Shown: piece by piece, positions 35,877 to 48,960 of the stretch | How the letters are laid out: each line of letters starts with the position of its first letter | Numbering within the stretch: the first letter of the stretch is position 1 | Assembly (NCBI RefSeq): GCF_051020955.1 | Contig: NC_135015.1 | Coordinates: forward strand, 9,311,616 to 9,375,615 | DNA from: Megalopta genalis | Taxonomy: Eukaryota; Arthropoda; Insecta; Hymenoptera; Halictidae | DNA length: 64,000 nt | Direction: 5' to 3' | Translations under genes and position numbers: made by a program | The notes under the pieces: model-generated | Seen by the model: the letters and a program-made list of their open reading frames with translations, nothing else | What the model was told of the DNA's origin: nothing | Database searches by the model: none

Positions 35877-38800
35877 TATTGCTGCAAAATATCTTGCAAA
35901 CCGGTAGAGCCCAACCAATCGAATAAGCAGCACGAAGCAGAATTTTCTCAACCCTGTAGATATTACGCATCGTTAGGTGCAGCAATCAATAAGCAATAAC
36001 GAATTAACTCATGCGACATGATTTAGACGAGCGGCAGGCATTTGGCAAGTTCCCCTTGCCTCGACCCCAAGCCGCCCTACGGGATCACAAGCTTAGTCAC
36101 TTTCAAATAAACCGAGATTGACGGTCGAAGGACCGTCCAATAGACTGGCGATGGTACCTCGTGCGAGGGTATGGTTCGCTAGATGACCACTTGGGTCGAA
36201 GGCCTTCCATTAGGTTGCCTGTCCCCCAACAGACCCAGCGACACCGGCGGCGCGGCGTATCGCCGGTTTTAATAACGTGTCAGAGAGGAACGAACGTTGA
36301 CGTTCTTCGGCCAGCCGTGTACTTGGAGGACAATGCTTGTGTCCGTGGTTGGAATATTTTAGAGATAGGTTCGGACGAACGAAGCTCGGGAAGAACGGTT
36401 CGGGGCTGTTCCGGTTTGCCGGTGAGATGCAGCGGGGCTCTGCGGTTCCGAGCGGAGGATGATCAAACTAGCAAGAAAGTTACAGGTTGTGGAAACTGGT
36501 CAGAAAAATAGAGATGTTTCCGAAGAAAGTCAAGGAGAAAGGAGGTCGGAATGGGACTCAGCGGGCGGGAAAAAAACAAAAATCGAGGAAGAAGTATGGA
36601 AGAAGCCGGGGGCTTGTACAACGTCGACAAGCCGACGGGCCAGGTGGTGGAGGAATATATAGCAGCCAGCCGAGCGGAAGGTATGCAAAGTTCGGAACTT
36701 AATTCATTTCTAAGGCGCCTCACGCGAGCCCTGAACGTGCCGGATCGCCCGCCGCGGTGTTATAGTTACCATTGCGGCTTCCGTAGATTCGTGCTTCCGC
36801 AAATTATTAACCGCAATACCGGTGTCCGTCGCGGGCTTCGCTAAACAACTTCATCCCCTGACTACGAGTCACGCTGTCGAAACTCTTCCGACGGAAACTT
36901 TCGTCGGATTCGACGGATGCGTAGGCGAAATAAATAGGCCACCCAGAGGACGAAGCTGTCTGTTCGATGTCAAGCAGGCTAAGCATACGATTTGTCGGTA
37001 AGGTCACTCGACTGCCCCATAACCGCGTTTGTCATTGGCCACTGGACATCTCCTCCGCGACCTCTATGGTCGAAACCATCGACGACCAATTTCTTCTGAA
37101 TTGAAATTTACAGATACACAAAAAAACATTTCCCCCAAGTTTAAACTCGGGGTGTTTTCACCATACTTACTATGTATATCGGTGAATATGACTGGATCCA
37201 CATGTTTAAAAAATTCTTTTTCCTATCTGTATTTTAAAATTGTTGAGCTTTAAATGAGTCATTCCTAGGAAATGATTGAATCAATTATTTCATTTATGCG
37301 CACATTATGATAGAAATAAATTTATCATCCTTATACATCAGCAAGCGTTAGCCACTTTTGCTGCTCTGTAGATTTTACGTTAAGATCAATTTCAGACACG
37401 CCTACAGACTAATTAGAGCATGCGACAATCACGATCCGAGCTCGCACATAACTAATCACGACAAAAATCGAACTGACGACGAAGACGGCATGTGATGAAC
37501 TCGATAGAACACGTTGTAACGCGTTATAAAAAAGATCACTTTGCAATACGCAATTTATGCGAGGACTGCTAGAATGTCAACTTGTTAATATCTAAACATA
37601 TTGTTTTGGTTTTATTGCAAAGTATTTTCTATCATTTCAATTAGCTCTTCAGAGCCAGCGAAACGGAATTTATTTGATATTTGGGGGCGCGATACTGTCC
37701 TTGAATCTCGTCTCCGATTCTACCGATCGTTTTGCGACTTGACGAAATTACGTTTCCGGAGGAACGACCGGAGCCATTGTAGGGATTAAGACCGTGATGA
37801 AAATACGCCGGCATCTTTTACAGGATTTAGATACCGCCTTCCTCTGACGGTCTCCGCGTTTCTTCGCTTCTGCCTTTTCCTTTCATCGCGCGACGTCTGA
37901 CACGGAAAAGGCGTTTAACTTCGAGACTGGGCTCCGAGGGTTAATCGTCTTACAGTTTTCTTCTGTAAATTAGGTCACCGACGATCTGTTTATATTTTAT
38001 ACAGGTATATTATCCTGAATCGTACGAGGAGCGCTTGCTGCGAGTTATTTTTATGTTGGTGATTACACTGGAAATACATATTGCGAGCTTGTTTCAAGTT
38101 GATCGCGCTGGAAATTTTAATCTTGACAAGGTTTTGAAAATGATGAATCAGGACAGCTAACGATCTTGTCTTTATTGTTCTCTCTTTCAAGACTTTAACC
38201 GTAGACATATTTACAATATTAGGCGGATAAAATATTTACATGATTGGCGTTTATACCCTCGATGGGGATATGTATTCTTTTAATATTTCGTTCAAGGAAT
38301 TCGATTTATTAAATTTAAATGGACCATTTTTAATGTTTCGATTAGATACTTTTATGATTCTTCTCTATTTCTATTAAACTCTAGGTATTAATAATAATGT
38401 TATAACACAAGGTAATAGTAAACTTCAATGTGACTAGTAGAAATGAAATTATTTGTTCTAATGGGAAATTACTTCATGGAATGAAAATGAAATACAGTAT
38501 CATAACATGATGATGTACCGTGATGCTACGATGTCATGATGCTACGAAAATCATATTAACGTGATCAATGACAAAATCATATCCTGTCATCGTGTTAACC
38601 AGCTATGAGCCAGTTATATAAAGTAGATCAAAAATATTGTAGTAGAAAGGGATAGGACAACTAAAAAAACTGTAAAAATATTTAAGCAACCCATGGAATT
38701 ATATTCATCGAAGAAGTGACAGAAACATGTGTGTTTTAAAAAAACCATACCGCGTAGAGGGTTAAACATAGAGAAACACGCAGATTCCCAGTTCGATTTG

Positions 38801-41085
38801 CAAATTTGATCGACTATAACGTTCATTAAATACACTTTCAATATATTCAACGTGGGTTTGCTCTCGGCTGGAATATTCTCTGTCCATTTCCGTTCGTTAA
38901 TTCATACGGATTGCGGCGGAACGATTAAAATCACCGATGTAAATGGAAAAGTCGCGAACGGCGTCGCTCGGATGGCAGCGGCGTGGCGCGGCGCGCGGCG
39001 CAGCGAAAGATAGAAACGTCAATTACCGAACGGGGGGGCCGAGATTATCGAAATACCATCCGTTTGAATTATCACGCCGCCACTTGGTCAGGAATATCGA
39101 TTAACCGGAAACTCATATAGAATGTAAATAAGCTCTCCACGTGTCGTTGTTTATTCGAGCCTAGCGGCCATTTATTGTTCCCCGGCGTTGCGGCCCGAGG
39201 CGGGAGCGTCGTTCTACGAATTTATCTGTTGCGGGGCGTGCGCGACCGCTTAGTCGACATGAAATATGACCCGCGGACCTCGGGAAATCCAGTTTTTCCA
39301 ATAACGCGACGAAACCGCTTTGTCTTCGGCTTGGAACGATGGTATTCCCGCGTGACCCGCGCCGCGGAACGTTCCGCGCTCAGCACCGCCTCGCGAGGAC
39401 AACCCACCACCGAGTTTCCGTCCAGTGTTCCTCCATCGGCCAGATCCGCTTTGCTCGAATCGCAGCGTTAAAAACGGGGAAAGTTCGTTTAAACAGCCGA
39501 GACCCGGTTTCGAATTATGGATTGTTTTGGTAGCGGTGAAATTCCGGCGAAAGCCCACGTGAAAACATGAGAACGAAGGGGAATTAACGTCGGTATTACG
39601 CTTCACAATGACCCCGAGAATCGGACTAGCGAATGAAATTCTCTCAGAATTGGCGGAATAAGGAATTCGTGTTGCGGTTCTGTTAAGCATGGTTGAGAGA
39701 ATAATATTGTAAGTTTTTCATTCGAAGGAAAATAGTAGAACTTTACGTTGACGGAATTGCAAGAGACGTTATCACTGGAGATAAAAACACGGCTGTATAA
39801 CAAAACTACTTGTTTTGCCATTCAAATGGGCACGTAATACTTTATAGCTACACACATTCCCTTTTTATGGTCGCATAAGAAAACTCTCGTGAACTTAGTA
39901 ATATTATTTTAAAATGCACACTGGAGCGAGTGCCTGATCCAACCGTAACCTTATCCAGACATTTTTCTACTAGTCACTTGAATGTCACCGATGGTTTTTT
40001 ATAATTTGCATAAAGTCTCTGTTTTTATGAACTGCTATGCACCATTCGCCGCAACGCAGTGTTAAACATAATAATAGATTCATACGTGCTTAGTGCTACG
40101 TTATTAGTGTTGTTATTATTATGGTCACCATTATTATTGTGTTAGCTTTGACAGCATAACGATTGTTGTTATTGTTAGCGCTACTGTTATTGTTGTCTTT
40201 GTAAATATTGTTAACCAACGCCATGAATTACACGTCGTCCTATGCTAACTCTAACTCTCCCTTCCGCCCACTCCTGCAACTCCTGTGTTATGGATTCTTA
40301 CATTCTAATATTAATTCGATCATTTATCCGTTTCTATTTGTTAAGAAACACTTCAAATACTATTTCTTAACAGTTGATTAAAGTTGTTTTGTTTTATGCT
40401 TACGATTATTCGAACAAAAGTATTTCATTTCCTTCACTTGCTATTTAAAATATTATTTCATCAATACTTGAAATAGTATTCGAACAATTTTATCTGACAA
40501 TATTAACCTTTACGATCCGGAATTAATTGCAAAGTTTCTGTTGTTCGGATATACTTGAAACACAATATAGTGTACTGAATAAATTGTGAAACAAACAAAA
40601 ATTCATTGGTAATAACATATAATTTGTCAAGTTAAACATATAATTCGCTGAAATAAAATCCTTGGTCAGACACATTTAACACAGAATCGCAAAAATCTCA
40701 GCGACGACATGCATTAACGAAGTGTGACCCTATTATTTTTATCAAAAGTAGAAACTGCTCCGCATACAATCGATCATAAAAGCAGCGATAATTGCTCGTT
40801 CCACAGATTTTCAATGTGTTTTATAAGTTTGTCCTCCAGAATATCATCTAGCGATAGAGGCGTGAAGGGCCAGCGCGGTGCATCGTGCATCGGGTCAATT
40901 CCAGATTTGTTAAGTGCGTCCCCGTGTTCATCCAAGCTTCCGCCTCACTTTATAAAGAATGAACGCCACTTTTGCTCGGGAAACATTATCGTGTATCCCC
41001 GCGGTCTCGCCTCGGATCCGCGAGAGAAGGAAAAAACAGCAACGATACGCCGTTTAAGAGTAGCGGGTTGGAACAAAGCAACGCA
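35877..41085. other. long stretch without recognised genes
   Basis: Contains GC-richer parts at 36.0-37.0 and 38.9-39.6 kb. A 97-codon ATG frame at 36,551-36,844 (+) and a 146-codon frame at 39,250-39,690 (-) have no recognisable domain. A short ATGATG/CATGATGCTACGA-type direct repeat lies near 38,505-38,550. No exon supported. Confidence 0.45.
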
Positions 41086-41345
41086 AAAAAGCAAGTGCTG
41101 GGAAAAAAGAGAAAAAGAGAGAGGAAGAAAAAGAAAGAAAGAGAGAGGTCAAGAGAGAGATAGAGGAAAAGAAAGAAAGAGAAACAAAGAGAAACGAAAA
41201 GAAGGCAAAAGAAAGAATGAGAAACAAAGAGTCGGTAAGAGAAAAAAGAAAAAGAGAGGTAAAGGAGACACACAGAGAGAGGGGGGAGAGAGAGAGAGAG
41301 AGAGAGCCGAGAAGCGAAAAGAACGCGCGACGAAGAAAATTACAT
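41086..41345 (+). repeat. 260 bp polypurine (GA-rich) tract
   Basis: The plus strand is almost entirely A and G from 41,086 to about 41,345, ending in GGGGGGAGAGAGAGAGAGAG-type sequence. It makes open frames rich in Lys, Glu and Arg on the plus strand and Ser, Leu and Phe on the minus strand; these are composition artefacts rather than proteins. Confidence 0.85.
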
Positions 41346-44175
41346 GCTACGTGTAACGTTTGCGAACGACTCGTATCTAAAGTGCGCCACTTTACGTCTG
41401 GAGCACTCGACGCGCAGAAATGTATTCTATAAACACATCCGGCCTGCCTCATTTGTACATGGAATCCACTTCATTTGCGATGGAATGGTTGTTTCGCCGT
41501 GTTACTTTCGCGAAGCAAATAAGACCGGGCATGGTAACGAAGGTTTCGCGAAGAAGGGTTCTCTCTCATCGTTGATCAACTCTCGGCGACCTTGAACGAT
41601 TCCTCTTCCAAGGTATCTCGCGCAGCTTGATTCTCGTTAATGAATCAATGTTGCCAATCTGTCTGCAAACAGGCCTAATGGCTGGTGGGTAATTGGTTTA
41701 TCCACTTGTTGATAACTTTTAATAAACAAAACAGAACGTGGTTTTCTGCGTTTATGCGTGACGTTGTTCGAAAATTGTGTTATAATGTTACCGTGTCTGT
41801 CGGCTGTTGCGTATAAATACAGGTAACACATAATGAAAATGAGGAAAGCGTGTTGCAAGTTGCTGTTCTTTACAGTTATTATATCATAAATTATAGTGAC
41901 GTATAGAAATATTCTGGCATTATTTGAGACAGAACAACTTTTTGAAAGATGGGCCTGCGATTTGAGACTTTATCGAGAAAAGTTTGAGAGATTGAGTAGC
42001 TAACATTTGACGAAAATGAAAATTGGTTTGTAATTAATCAGTTGTACAACTTTTTTATCGGTCCTTGTATCAAGAAGTTCATACAAATGTTTTGTAGATT
42101 TATGTAAATTATTTTGATGATTCTATCGATTAATGCAGAACTGTGTCAGGCACCAAAAAATGCAAGATGATACAGATTTTATCATTATTACGCCCTGAAA
42201 AGCTGATATAAATGACGCACATCTATAAAACATATACTTTTCATTTTCAATGTGGATAAAGAACTTGTAAAATCGACTGGAATAATCTGCAACCTTTCCA
42301 GAATGTCTTTCACGTAACATTTAGTAAATTGCTTTCTAACTTCTCCAAGCTATTGGAGTCGTTTGCTTTAGTTATAGAAAAGTTAGTTTCTTATAAAAAG
42401 TACTGAAACATTAGTGGAATCAAATTGTTACAAACAGAACCAGCCTCTTGTAACCTGCGTAACCAAGTGCTGACAGTAAAACACCACTGGAATGCAGAAA
42501 ATACCGAAATGAGAGACCTATACTTCTTAAGAGACACCAAACCACATACAGAAATATAAATCCCTGCGTCAAAGAGTCGCTAATGTTTCTTCGTTCGAAC
42601 ACCGAAGAAGGTAGTTACCATCTTAACAATTTCGCACGGAAACGAAAATATTAATTTCGTCGACGATTTCAGGGAAACTTGCGATTGCGGCGCACCTAGT
42701 TTTCCGAACGCTAGACTAAATGGCGAAACTTCGGCGAAAAGTCGGTCCGCGACCAGCCGACCAGAATAAACCGTACGAAACTTCGGGATCGCCATTATTA
42801 CTGGGATTTATCCGTGGAAAGGGCGCGCACGTATCGCCGTTCCTCGAGAGGGTGGAAAGACAATCCGCGGAGTAAGAATCGCCGCGAATATTCCGAGAGA
42901 TCTCCGCCGGGATAAAGTCACCGGAGATCCAGCGGAGCACATACCAGCCTCCGCCAGCGAAATTTTCGATCCTCCGCAGCTCTGCGGCGGAACGGACGAT
43001 CGTCCCGAGGTTGTCCGAAGGACGCTCGCAAAATTTCGCGATACGTACGAGGATTGTACCGGCACGGAACTCCGCACCGTGCTCCAGCTTCCCGTCGTTT
43101 TCAATTCTAACGGCGCGATAAGATTGTTCTCGCACGGCTATGGAATTCCGCGTCGTTCCACAAAGTCCTCCGTTTTATTAGCCCCTTAAAGGAAACTCGA
43201 GGGCGACCGGTGTCGATGGAAATCCTTTGGAGGGCTCCCCAGCGAGAATATTGGGGCTGACTGAGATGAAGGGTGCGCTGTAAATTTTCGGCGCTGAACT
43301 TGCCGGCACTGGGAATTTCGAATGGATTGTTCGAGTCTTCGGTTTTCGTCTTTTAATGGAACGGAACTCCGGTTACCGCAACCGTCCGTCTTAGTCCCGA
43401 CAATGAAGCTGTATGAGCTTCGACTGCACATTCGGATTGCGGCGGTGAAACAGTGATGCTATTTAGAATGGAGCAAAATCTGGTCGTCGACTCAAGAATT
43501 CGCGGTGGTAGACTTTCTAAAAAGGGAAACGACTCCAAATGAGTGCGGAATAATTGCGCGCGAAGACATAAGCGTGACATAAAACCAGGCACGACTCCAA
43601 GAGTTCGTAACCAGATAATACGCAACAAAACTGATTTAACGACAACCGGTTTGACTGTTAACTTTTTTAATTTATCGAAGACGGTGCACATCGGATATGG
43701 TTCTAATTCTAAGTAATTTAAATATTGAGAATTCAGTTTAGTAGAGTTATGTCTCACATGGCTGTATATTTGTAGATTTTCGCAGAACATGATGGGACGA
43801 GGAAGAGCCTCACGAAATCAGAATCAACACTGACGTAAATAGAAGAAAATAATGTTCAGCCGTGCTTAGTATTCTCTGTTCTCCCGCTGAACGTACGCGC
43901 ATAGAAAATTGTAATTTCCATATTCATTAAACATCTACCCCATTGTGCTTCTACGATTACAATGAGAACGTCAAGCTTTGTAAATTAACAAAGCTAAATA
44001 GAATTCAAAATATTCGGTAATAGACTAATCCGTTGCGAGGAAGTGTACAACTCATTCATACATTACTGACAATGACGTGACCGCTTTAAGACTCGGAATG
44101 AGACCATTACTCAAATGATTCGCGAAATTTAAGAGTCTGGGTTGAAATTGCCTATTGTTCATTCTTGTTATTAAT
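41346..44175. other. no gene recognised
   Basis: Mixed DNA with a GC-richer block at 42.6-43.3 kb in which frames are open on the minus strand (up to about 140 codons) without domains or splice support. Confidence 0.45.
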
Positions 44176-44405
44176 GGACTGCGGATTTTATGCATTTCTG
44201 GCAGAAGTGGTAATACGAAACGCAAAACCGTGAAGACATTAGAAGAGTTAAAAAATATTGTTACATTACTTTTAATCTACTCTATTGCCAGAAGATTTTA
44301 GATTTAGATTTAGATTTAGATTCAGATTTTAGAAGATTTTATTCAAATTCTGTTTCCTAGAATTAATACAGACAATTTTTATTTCGCATAAAGATTCGCA
44401 GTCTA
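44176..44405. mobile_element. MITE-like family D, copy 1
   Basis: The left end GGACTGCGGATTTTATGCAT is mirrored by the right end ATTTCGCATAAAGATTCGCAG followed by TCT. Copies at 51.08 and 59.35 kb share these ends. The middle contains a (TTTAGA)n microsatellite at about 44,296-44,335. No coding capacity, superfamily unknown. Confidence 0.55.
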
Positions 44406-45496
44406 TTTATCAAATGATTCGTCAAGTAACATAATTTCTTATTTTCACAAAAAGTGACGAAACAAGACAAATAAAATGGCGCACAAAAGATTCGATTTGC
44501 ACAGACTTTGACTAGTCACTTAATCAGTTAAGAATGAATCTATTGTACCCGACTCGTACATCATGATCGTTTGAATATATTCTTTCTAATTGCGTAATAT
44601 TTAATTGCCTCCGACCGAAGGATCGGAGAAAAACGAACGGCAATGAAAAGATTAGCGAGATCAGACGCAAAACCATAGCAAGCGCAAGGATAAATACCGT
44701 TGAGGCCGTAAGCTCGGCCACAGTGAGCGGGGAAAATAAAATAACGTTAAGTCGGATTACGCGTTTCCCAACATAACGCGCCCGGCAACAAGAAAATCGC
44801 GAGCGTTCCGGCAATCTTGCGAACAAAATCGCGAACGAAATCGCGAACGCCCGAGGCGTAAAGACGCGTGTATCAGAAGCGGAGACGTCGGACGGTATCC
44901 GAGAACACGAGTGCCCTGATCTAGTCATAATTTTGCGGCGAGCAATACGGCGCGGGGCGACGCGGCGCGGCGGTGAGGCCGTCTGAGCTCGGCCGCGGCG
45001 AGACGAGGCGAGGCTATCGCCATATAGATAATGCTTTCGCACATATCGTGTTCGTGATCTATATTTGATGGCTCTATTCAGATACTCTCGAGTATCTTCC
45101 CGCGCGGATGGCCCCGGGGCGTAGCTGGTCTACCGAGATTACCGTACCCATTCCGCATACGAGCACACGCACCGTACGCGCATTCCACGAGGACGCTTAA
45201 GACAATCAGCCCCGCGAGTGGAATATCGATCTCGACGGCGTTCCACGAATGTTCGACGTTGTTACACCGCCGGGAACGACTTCGACCGATGTTCGTGTAG
45301 CAGATCGGATTTTTTCCGACGAACGATCCCGCGGACTAACGGGTCCCGAAGAACGCGCAGGTTGTTACCGTCTTCGCGTCAATTTAACCCTCATGTGGGC
45401 AACCAGTTATCTGTCTATATATTTTTATATCTAGTTATCATCGTTTTATGTTTCTTATAGTTTCAAATTCTCATTCGTTAAATACTTCTATGTCTA
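44406..45496. other. no gene recognised; GC-rich block
   Basis: A 172-codon minus-strand frame (44,524-45,042) has a hydrophobic stretch (VFILALAMVLRLISLIFSL) but no family resemblance; part of it derives from a short ATCGCGAACGAA-type tandem repeat near 44,817-44,851. Not accepted as a gene. 45.05-45.4 kb is CpG-rich with no other signal. Confidence 0.4.
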
Positions 45497-45532
45497 TTAG
45501 GGTGTCCCATAAGTTCTCTCCGCGCCACGCTA

Positions 45533-45781
45533 TTAACACGTTCCGTGCCGAGCTTTTTTTACTCGAATCTTCACACTTTGATATTTTACTAAAACTTGAT
45601 GTATTACGTGCAATTATTAATTCTCGTACACATAACAACGTAACAAAAACTTATCAACGCCCATTCTTGCGGTGGAAATTGATTCTTCGGTTCTAAATTT
45701 CTTGTAAACAATTTGTTCAGTTCACTAAGTAAACATGCAAGCGTGTACCATCGATGGTACACGTGGCACGGAACGTGTTAA
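45533..45781. mobile_element. piggyBac-type MITE nested in the mariner
   Basis: Bounded by TTAA at 45,533-45,536 and 45,778-45,781 with perfect terminal repeats CACGTTCCGTGCC / GGCACGGAACGTG. It lies 36 bp inside the left mariner terminus, so it inserted after the mariner. Near its right end is a perfect 22 bp palindrome (45,742-45,763; half-site GTGTACCATC). No coding capacity. Confidence 0.85.
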
Positions 45782-45938
45782 TGAATCTAACTGGCTGTGT
45801 TTATATAAACACGCAGTCTTACCTCTTGGCTGTTTAGGGTATCGGTTTCAGTCATCCCAGAGCTCTTTTAGAGTACGTTTCGTTGGTGACAAAGTTCCTT
45901 ATAAAATTTTTTCTACGCCGTTCAAGATAGCTAAAAGA

Positions 45939-45940
<2 letters not shown>

Positions 45941-45976
<36 letters not shown>
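45941..45976. repeat. (CA)n microsatellite
   Basis: About 18 CA units just 5' of the readable part of the mariner transposase; probably expanded after insertion. Confidence 0.9.
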
Positions 45977-45977
<1 letters not shown>

Positions 45978-45983
45978 TTGCGG

Positions 45984-46602
45984 CATGTTATGCTTCACTG
46001 CTTTAAAAACAGTGATAGGGCGAAGTAAACTGCAAACGAGATTTGTACTCTTTACGGTGATGGTTCTACGACTAATAGGACAGTCCGCAATAGGTTTGAG
46101 AGATTTAGAGCTGGCAATTATGATTTGAAAGATGAAGACCGCAGCGGCCGTCCAACAACGGCGGATGCGGACCTTATCAAAGATATGCTCGCTGAAAATC
46201 TGCGATATAGTGTGCGCGAGGTAGCGGATGCCACTAACATACCCAATCAATCAAGATGGAATATGTGAATCGATTCGAAGTTCCACACCGTCAAATTTTC
46301 ATCACGACAACGTAAACCAACATGTTGCGTTGGTCGTAAGACAAAAATTATTGCAGTTTGATTGAGACGTTCTACCTCATCCTCCGTACTCTCCAGACAT
46401 TGCCCCATCCGATTATTACTTGTTCTTCTCGTTAAAAAATTCTCTCCGTGAGAAACGGTTTAAATTCGTAAGCGAAATAAAAACGCACCTTCATCAATAT
46501 TTTGCAAATAAGCCTCAACAATCTTGTAAAGACGGCATAATGAGGTTTCCTGAAAGATGGAAGAAGGTAATAGAGCAGAACGGTTCATATATAACTCGAT
46601 AA
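45984..46602 (+). pseudogene. mariner (DD34D) transposase, internally deleted
   Basis: Readable from about 45,984: an N-terminal helix-turn-helix region with HVMLHCFKNSDRAK, then an in-frame TAA, TANEICTLYGDGSTTNRTV, and the linker GNYDLKDEDRSGRP typical of mariners, up to about 46,243. The section with the first catalytic Asp is missing. The reading resumes at 46,297 with HHDN and continues to PYSPDIAPSDYYLF; counting gives 34 residues between the two Asp, the DD34D spacing of mariners, with a TGA in between. The C-terminus FPERWKKVIEQNGSYITR ends at a stop at 46,600. Two nonsense codons and a core deletion make it inactive. Confidence 0.9.
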
Positions 46603-46676
46603 ATCAACTTTAAACAACAAATATCGTGTAATCATTTCGCATCAGAAAAAAGGAAAGAACTTATGGGACACCCTAA

Positions 46677-47434
46677 TATATACGTTTTGAGAAATACGTC
46701 AAAACCAGGCTTATATTGTTGGAAGACGAAGTTCTTCTGCAAATTGTGTTTTCACGCAGTTCATTGTTATTTGAAGTATATAGATATATAGGCATAGACG
46801 ATTGAGTTTGAAGGATCAAATCAATAAATTGCATTTTTTGAACAAGTAATAATAATAGTAAGAATAAGTAATAATTTCGAATAATAAGACAGTGTTCCGA
46901 AAACCCGAGACCGACGAGCACGTTAAATGTTCTGCCTTTTCTTATATCTTCTCTATAATACCACCTCTCGCTACAAAGTTAGGGAACCTCCAGTGGTCTC
47001 GTTAATTATAGATTCAAGCGTTATCGATTGCTCTGGCCGATTGAACGGTCGAACTTTGATTAGGAAGATTGTTCTCGTTCCGAAATTTCATTAGCCACAG
47101 TAATTATAATTATCTCATTCATCAATAGCTGAAGAGTTACAAATGAAAAACTGCGTCTGCATTGTTTACGCTTTGGATACGGTGGAAAGAGGATTTCGAG
47201 TGAGATAATTGTTAACTTGCATCTTTAATTCGTAACTACTATTGCCGGTGACAATATATAATTGTAAAAAATATTGTTAAAGAGGAAACGTTTTTAATAA
47301 CACTTGGTTCTATTCAATCGAACCATCCATTTAGTTCCTGTCATTATTTATGTGCAAAAGAAGAACAATTTATTTTAATTTTTCATTTACCACTTTTATG
47401 TCGATAATAACGCAATAAACATTAGCATTTCTTG
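46677..47434. other. no gene recognised
   Basis: AT-rich noncoding sequence; no repeats or open frames of note. Confidence 0.5.
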
Positions 47435-47786
47435 AAAGTGTAACACAAGATTTTGTGAAAAGTATGCTAAACGGCCAACGAATGAACAAGAATGTTTAAT
47501 GGATTAACAGCAACGTTCTAGTGAATGATATTGTACAAACAAGTTTGTAGTGCTCAATTGAACATAGCTTAAATAAGTTAAAACAACTGCCAGTCAGACG
47601 AATTAAATGTGAAACAAATTATAAGCAAAAGCAAAATGATAACTGTAAGACATCTGTAGTTTTATGTATAATTGAACTACTGCACTTTCTATGAGAAATG
47701 GATATGGTAAACGTTATTTTTTTTAAATATAACAGTGCAAATGTTTATTCACTCGAGGGTGTTCATTCAACGGACAGATCATCTTA
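47435..47786. repeat. dispersed repeat C, copy 2
   Basis: Related to 17,495-17,720 in the same orientation: AAAGTG start, a CGAATGAACA block, then GGGTGTTCATTCA and GGACAGATCA at the end. This copy is longer in the middle. Confidence 0.5.
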
Positions 47787-48589
47787 GTAGAAAATGAGGG
47801 GTGCTATTAACGAAGGCTCGACTTCGGTAAGCGAAGGATCCCGTTTGTAGCTTGTTGTCAGGTCTCTGAGACGCAGGTGATTGGGCACTCTCCCCGGCGT
47901 GTTTCACTTTACGGCTCGAAAATAGTTGCCAGTACCAAGACCATTTGGCGAACATCGTTTGATCCCTGAAATCGGGCATAATTGTCGTCCGATGAAATTC
48001 CCGAGCCGTAGTGGCGTGGCGCGGCAGCTCGCGCGGACATGGAAAACAATTTAGCCAACAATTAAAAGCTTGTTCGGGATTATTCTGCCGACTCGACCCC
48101 CCTTTTAGAGTGGATGTCCCGTGAACCTGAAAACCCTCTTTGCATTCCTGCTCTATCTTTTCTCTCTCATTGCACCTTCCCCTCCCCCTCTCTTCCTCGG
48201 TCAACTCAATAATTTCGAATCCCACCGACAATCGGCCTTTTATTCCTCGCAAAACCGACGCACGAATTCACAATGCCGACTCCTATTATAAATATCATGC
48301 AGCGACTTAATTATCGGTGCGGAGCGCATCGCCAGAACGAACCGTGCCACCATTTTCCGGTGAACAATTAAATATATCGAAAAACAAAGGAGAGACGGAC
48401 GCCGACGCACAGTGTGATATTTTGACAACCTAGGAGTATTTCGAAATTGAATATTTTTAGAAAATTTCCCTTCATTTGAACACAATATCTCAGCGACCCA
48501 CAGTAAGTATTATTTTTAATATTATATTGTATTCAGGTCAGAGTTGGGCAGAATTTTATACGGACGACGGATAAAAGATAAAGATTAAC

Positions 48590-48960
48590 GAATACAATTT
48601 TATTCGAATAAGATTTTGTTCAAATAAGAATTCACTCAAATAAGAATTTATTTTCGTACAGATATTCATATTTTATTTTATTTTTTCATATATTTCATCG
48701 ATTTATTTATTTCATATTACTTTCTTGAATCAAACAAATAAAGAATGATTAGAATAAAGAATCATTCGAATAAAAGTATTGGAATAAAGAATCATTCGAG
48801 ACAAGAATTATTGGAATATATAGATAAAATAATTTATGACGAATACCGAATTATTCAAATAAAATATTCGACTAAAAGGAATTCATTCGGATAAATATCT
48901 TAGATAAATATTTATTCGAAACAATTGGAATAAGGCCACATTCTGATTCAAATAAAATAA
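48590..48960. repeat. degenerate AT-rich tandem sequence (GAATAA/ATTCG motif)
   Basis: Many short spaced repeats of the type AATAAAGAATCATTCGAA and TTCAAATAAGAATT occur over about 370 bp. Degenerate, with no fixed period. Confidence 0.5.

Larger units (their letters stand above)
45497..46676 (+). mobile_element. mariner element with intact ends and TA target sites
   Basis: The terminal repeats begin TTAGGGTGTCCCATAAGTTC at 45,497 and the inverse ends at 46,676; 21 bases match exactly and a few more follow one mismatch. The element is flanked on both sides by TA (45,495-45,496 and 46,677-46,678), the mariner target duplication. It contains a broken DD34D transposase, a (CA)n microsatellite and a nested TTAA MITE, giving about 1.18 kb in all. 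Confidence 0.9.

Noticed and set aside
36551..36844. 97-codon ATG frame containing VEEYIAASRAEG
   Set aside because: Looks somewhat protein-like but has no known domain, and other frames of the same GC-rich block are open too.
40724..41356. 210-codon plus-strand open frame rich in Lys, Arg and Glu
   Set aside because: Its second half is a direct translation of the polypurine tract; the minus strand is equally open. Composition artefact.
44524..45042. 172-codon minus-strand frame with a hydrophobic segment
   Set aside because: No family resemblance; part is generated by a short ATCGCGAACGAA tandem repeat and the rest lies in GC-rich DNA. A membrane protein cannot be claimed from one hydrophobic run.
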